DNA of 7,984 nt from Acidimicrobiaceae bacterium (lineage in GTDB: Bacteria; Actinomycetota; Acidimicrobiia; Acidimicrobiales; MedAcidi-G1), in contig PACE01000009.1 in the NCBI GenBank assembly GCA_002699725.1, positions 26,780 through 34,763 on the forward strand, written 5' to 3'. Positions 6,452 through 7,984 of this stretch are shown piece after piece; the first letter of the stretch is position 1, and each line of letters starts with the position of its first letter. The notes below the pieces were generated by a model. That model did not search any database. It was not told the DNA's origin and worked only from the letters and a program-made list of their open reading frames with translations. Both the position numbers and the translations under genes were made by a program.

Positions 6452-7651
6452 TCATCCGGTCCGTCCCGGCAGGCGCGGCTCGCGTGGCAGGTCCAGTGTG
6501 CGTTCGCCGATGAGGTTGCGCTGGATCTCGCTGGTCCCGGCGAAGATCGTCGCCGCCCGGTAGTAGAGCCACGACCGCTGCCACCTCCCGTCGCCCGGAT
6601 TGCCGTCAGCCCCCCGCCAGAGCGGTGCGGCGTCGCCGAGCACCCGGAGCACGAGTCCGTGGAGGCGCTGGCTCATCTCGCTCCACGCCAACTTGGCAGT
6701 GGCGGCCACGGGGCCCGGATCCCGGCCGGTGGCCAGACGCGACAGCACCCGCTGGTTCTGTATCCGGAAGAGGCGCACCTCGACGAGGGCCTGGGCCAGG
6801 TCGCGGGCGAGCCTCGGATCCTCGATGGCGCCGTTGCTCTCCGCCAGTGCGAACAACTCTTCGAGCAGTTGCGAGTGCACGACCAACTGGCGGGCGTTGG
6901 TGCCGCGTTCCACCGAGAGCGTCGACGCCGAGACCCTCCATCCGTCGTGGAGGTCGCCGACCAGTTGGTCGCCGGCGACCGGCACCTCCTCGAGGAACAC
7001 CTCGTTGAAGTCCGACTCGTCCGTGATCTGGCGCAGCGGGCGCACCTCAACTCCGGGGGCGTGCAGGTCGACCATGAACATCGAGAGGCCCCGGCTCCCG
7101 ACCGAGTCGGGGTCGGTCCGCGCCAGGCAGAGCCCCCAGTCGGCGAACTGTGCATACGAGGTCCAGACCTTCTGGCCGGTGAGGACCCAGCCGTCGTCGG
7201 TGGCCACGGCCCGGGTGGCGATGGCGGCCAGGTCGCTGCCGGCCCCCGGCTCGCTGAACAGTTGGCAGCAGAGGTGGTCGGCGGGGAGGATCCCCGGCAG
7301 CCAACGTTGCTGCTGTCCGGGCGTGCCGTGGGCGAGCAGGGTCGGCCCCACCAGGTTCACGCCGATGCGCCCGACCAGTTCGGGTGCCCGCGCCCTGGCC
7401 AGTTCCTCCTGCGCCAGGTAGTGGTGCATCGGACCGGCGCCGCGGCCGCCGAACGCTACGGGCCACGTGACCCCGACCAGGCCGGCACCGGCGAGGCGGC
7501 GCTGCCAGTCGCGCAGGAACGCCACCTCCTCGGCGAGGTCGGCGAACAGGGGCGGCAGGCCGGTGCCGTAGTCCCACGGCAGGTTGCCCTGGAGCCAGTT
7601 CCGGCACTCGTCGCGAAACGCTGCCTCCTCGACGGTGAGCGAGAGGTCCAT
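6452..7651 (-). CDS. Acyl-CoA dehydrogenase, FadE type, with Ala at the canonical Glu position
   Basis: This 399-residue FAD-dependent dehydrogenase has MDLSLTVEEAAFRDECRNWL at the N-terminus, VTWPVAFGGRG (61-71), FSEPGAGSD (132-140), GQKVWTSYA (159-167) and, near the end, IFAGTSEIQRNLIGER (369-384). In MCAD-like enzymes the last motif is YEGTSQ with the catalytic Glu; here that residue is A371. E248 in LSVERG lies roughly where isovaleryl- and long-chain enzymes keep their base on another helix, so it may serve, or the subunit may rely on a partner. Heteromeric FadE pairs with only one catalytic Glu are known in mycobacterial steroid side-chain degradation. A divergent dehydrogenase gene starts 67 bases away. 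A GTG at 7654 directly precedes the ATG at 7651; I chose the ATG because MDLSL is the common start. It is the first gene of the minus-strand operon with crotonase (23-base gap) and CoA-transferase. Confidence 0.92.
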   Translation of the reverse strand: MDLSLTVEEAAFRDECRNWLQGNLPWDYGTGLPPLFADLAEEVAFLRDWQRRLAGAGLVGVTWPVAFGGRGAGPMHHYLAQEELARARAPELVGRIGVNLVGPTLLAHGTPGQQQRWLPGILPADHLCCQLFSEPGAGSDLAAIATRAVATDDGWVLTGQKVWTSYAQFADWGLCLARTDPDSVGSRGLSMFMVDLHAPGVEVRPLRQITDESDFNEVFLEEVPVAGDQLVGDLHDGWRVSASTLSVERGTNARQLVVHSQLLEELFALAESNGAIEDPRLARDLAQALVEVRLFRIQNQRVLSRLATGRDPGPVAATAKLAWSEMSQRLHGLVLRVLGDAAPLWRGADGNPGDGRWQRSWLYYRAATIFAGTSEIQRNLIGERTLDLPREPRLPGRTG

Positions 7652-7657
7652 CACCCG

Positions 7658-7663
7658 AGTCTT
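7658..7663 (-). promoter_or_regulatory. Weak candidate -10 box (AAGACT) for the minus-strand operon
   Basis: On the minus strand AAGACT lies 6 bases before the ATG at 7651. It keeps the A2 and T6 of TANNNT but not the first T. There is no SD at a usable distance (GCAGGAAG is about 20 bases away), so a near-leaderless start is plausible but weakly supported. Confidence 0.22.
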
Positions 7664-7671
7664 GCACCGCT

Positions 7672-7685
7672 TCCTGCGATCAGGA
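7672..7685. promoter_or_regulatory. Inverted repeat TCCTG-cgat-CAGGA between divergent dehydrogenase genes, possible operator
   Basis: This is a perfect 5-base inverted repeat with a 4-base spacer, near the middle of the 67-base divergent gap. It ends 19 bases before the TACAGT box. It is placed where a TetR- or GntR-type regulator could control both directions. It does not resemble the KstR or KstR2 sites that I know. The arms are short enough to arise by chance. Confidence 0.28.
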
Positions 7686-7704
7686 GCCGTCGGGATGTCG
7701 TCGC

Positions 7705-7710
7705 TACAGT
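7705..7710 (+). promoter_or_regulatory. Candidate -10 box (TACAGT) for a leaderless dehydrogenase transcript
   Basis: TACAGT fits TANNNT and is followed by 8 bases and the ATG at 7719, so transcription could begin at or next to the start codon. There is no SD directly before that ATG. No clear -35 hexamer is seen. If transcription does start here, the earlier in-frame ATG at 7695 would not be used. Confidence 0.4.
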
Positions 7711-7718
7711 GCGACCCG

Positions 7719-7984
7719 ATGGACTTCGACCTCTCCGACGACCAGGTCGCCCTTCAGGACGCCGCCCGCAGCCTGCTCGACGACCGGTGCGACATCAGCC
7801 GGGTCCGCGCGGCCATGGAGGGCGACGGCTTCGACCGGGATCTCTGGGGGGCCATGACCGAACAGGGTTGGCCGGGCATCCTCGCCGGTTCGACCGTCGG
7901 GGGCCTCGGACTCGGCGTCGTCGAGGCTGCGGTGCTCCTGGAACAGACCGGCGGCCACCTCACCCCGGTGCCGTTCCTCCAACA
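7719..7984 (+). CDS. Acyl-CoA dehydrogenase N-terminal part, 3' end cut by window edge
   Basis: Eighty-eight codons are visible, open to the window end. The protein begins MDFDLSDDQVALQDAARSLL and continues with LWGAMTEQGWPGI (43-55), GGLGLG (61-66), VVEAAVLLEQTGG (67-79) and TPVPF (82-86). This is the typical N-terminal helical domain of FadE-type dehydrogenases, especially the class whose members pair with another FadE. FAD-binding and catalytic parts lie beyond the window. It diverges from the dehydrogenase at 6452-7651, and the two may form one heteromeric enzyme. I chose ATG 7719 because the family starts at this point and a TACAGT box lies 8 bases upstream. An in-frame ATG at 7695 has AGGAG (7682-7686) 8 bases before it and would add MSSLQCDP; this alternative is real and is settled only by transcript mapping. 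Confidence 0.85.
   Translation, partial: MDFDLSDDQVALQDAARSLLDDRCDISRVRAAMEGDGFDRDLWGAMTEQGWPGILAGSTVGGLGLGVVEAAVLLEQTGGHLTPVPFLQ

Overview
The window is dense, G+C-rich coding DNA with strong third-position G/C bias. It carries no RNA gene, mobile element or CRISPR array that I can see, and no gene-free stretch longer than about 70 bases. Gene content (several FadE-type acyl-CoA dehydrogenases, a CaiB-type CoA-transferase, a crotonase, an ACAD10/11-type kinase) and two TANNNT boxes placed just upstream of ATG codons suggest an actinobacterium, perhaps of the Acidimicrobiia type. That placement is inference from style, not from a marker gene.

Left half, plus strand (1-4369): a tight four-gene cluster. 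It starts with an M24-fold (creatinase/aminopeptidase P-like) metallohydrolase cut by the left window edge. A second M24-fold protein overlaps it by the 4 bases ATGA and has lost four of the five metal ligands, so it looks like a pseudoenzyme partner. Nine bases later comes an APH-fold phosphotransferase of the ACAD10/11 N-terminal type, then after 29 bases an acyl-CoA dehydrogenase of the ACAD10/11 type with Asp at the catalytic-base position. The last two look like the separate-gene version of the human ACAD10/ACAD11 fusion. The best-supported reading is phosphorylation of a 4-hydroxyacyl-CoA followed by phosphate elimination, giving an enoyl-CoA for beta-oxidation. How the M24 pair feeds this is unknown; it might release a hydroxy or amino acid from a precursor.

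Right half, minus strand (7651 down to 4392): an operon reading FadE-type acyl-CoA dehydrogenase, then crotonase, then family III CoA-transferase, with gaps of 23 and 3 bases. It converges on the plus-strand cluster, with 22 bases between the two stop codons. The dehydrogenase has Ala where short/medium-chain enzymes have the catalytic Glu, and the crotonase lacks both hydratase glutamates. Together they look like CoA activation plus oxidation of an unusual acyl chain (branched, alicyclic or steroid-like).

Right edge (7719 onward, plus strand): the start of another acyl-CoA dehydrogenase, divergent from the minus-strand operon across 67 bases. That gap holds a TACAGT box and a TCCTG-cgat-CAGGA inverted repeat. 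The two divergent dehydrogenases may be the subunits of one heteromeric FadE enzyme. Overall this is a catabolic acyl-CoA island whose most unusual points are the M24 enzyme/pseudoenzyme pair and its linkage to the ACAD10/11-like kinase-dehydrogenase pair.
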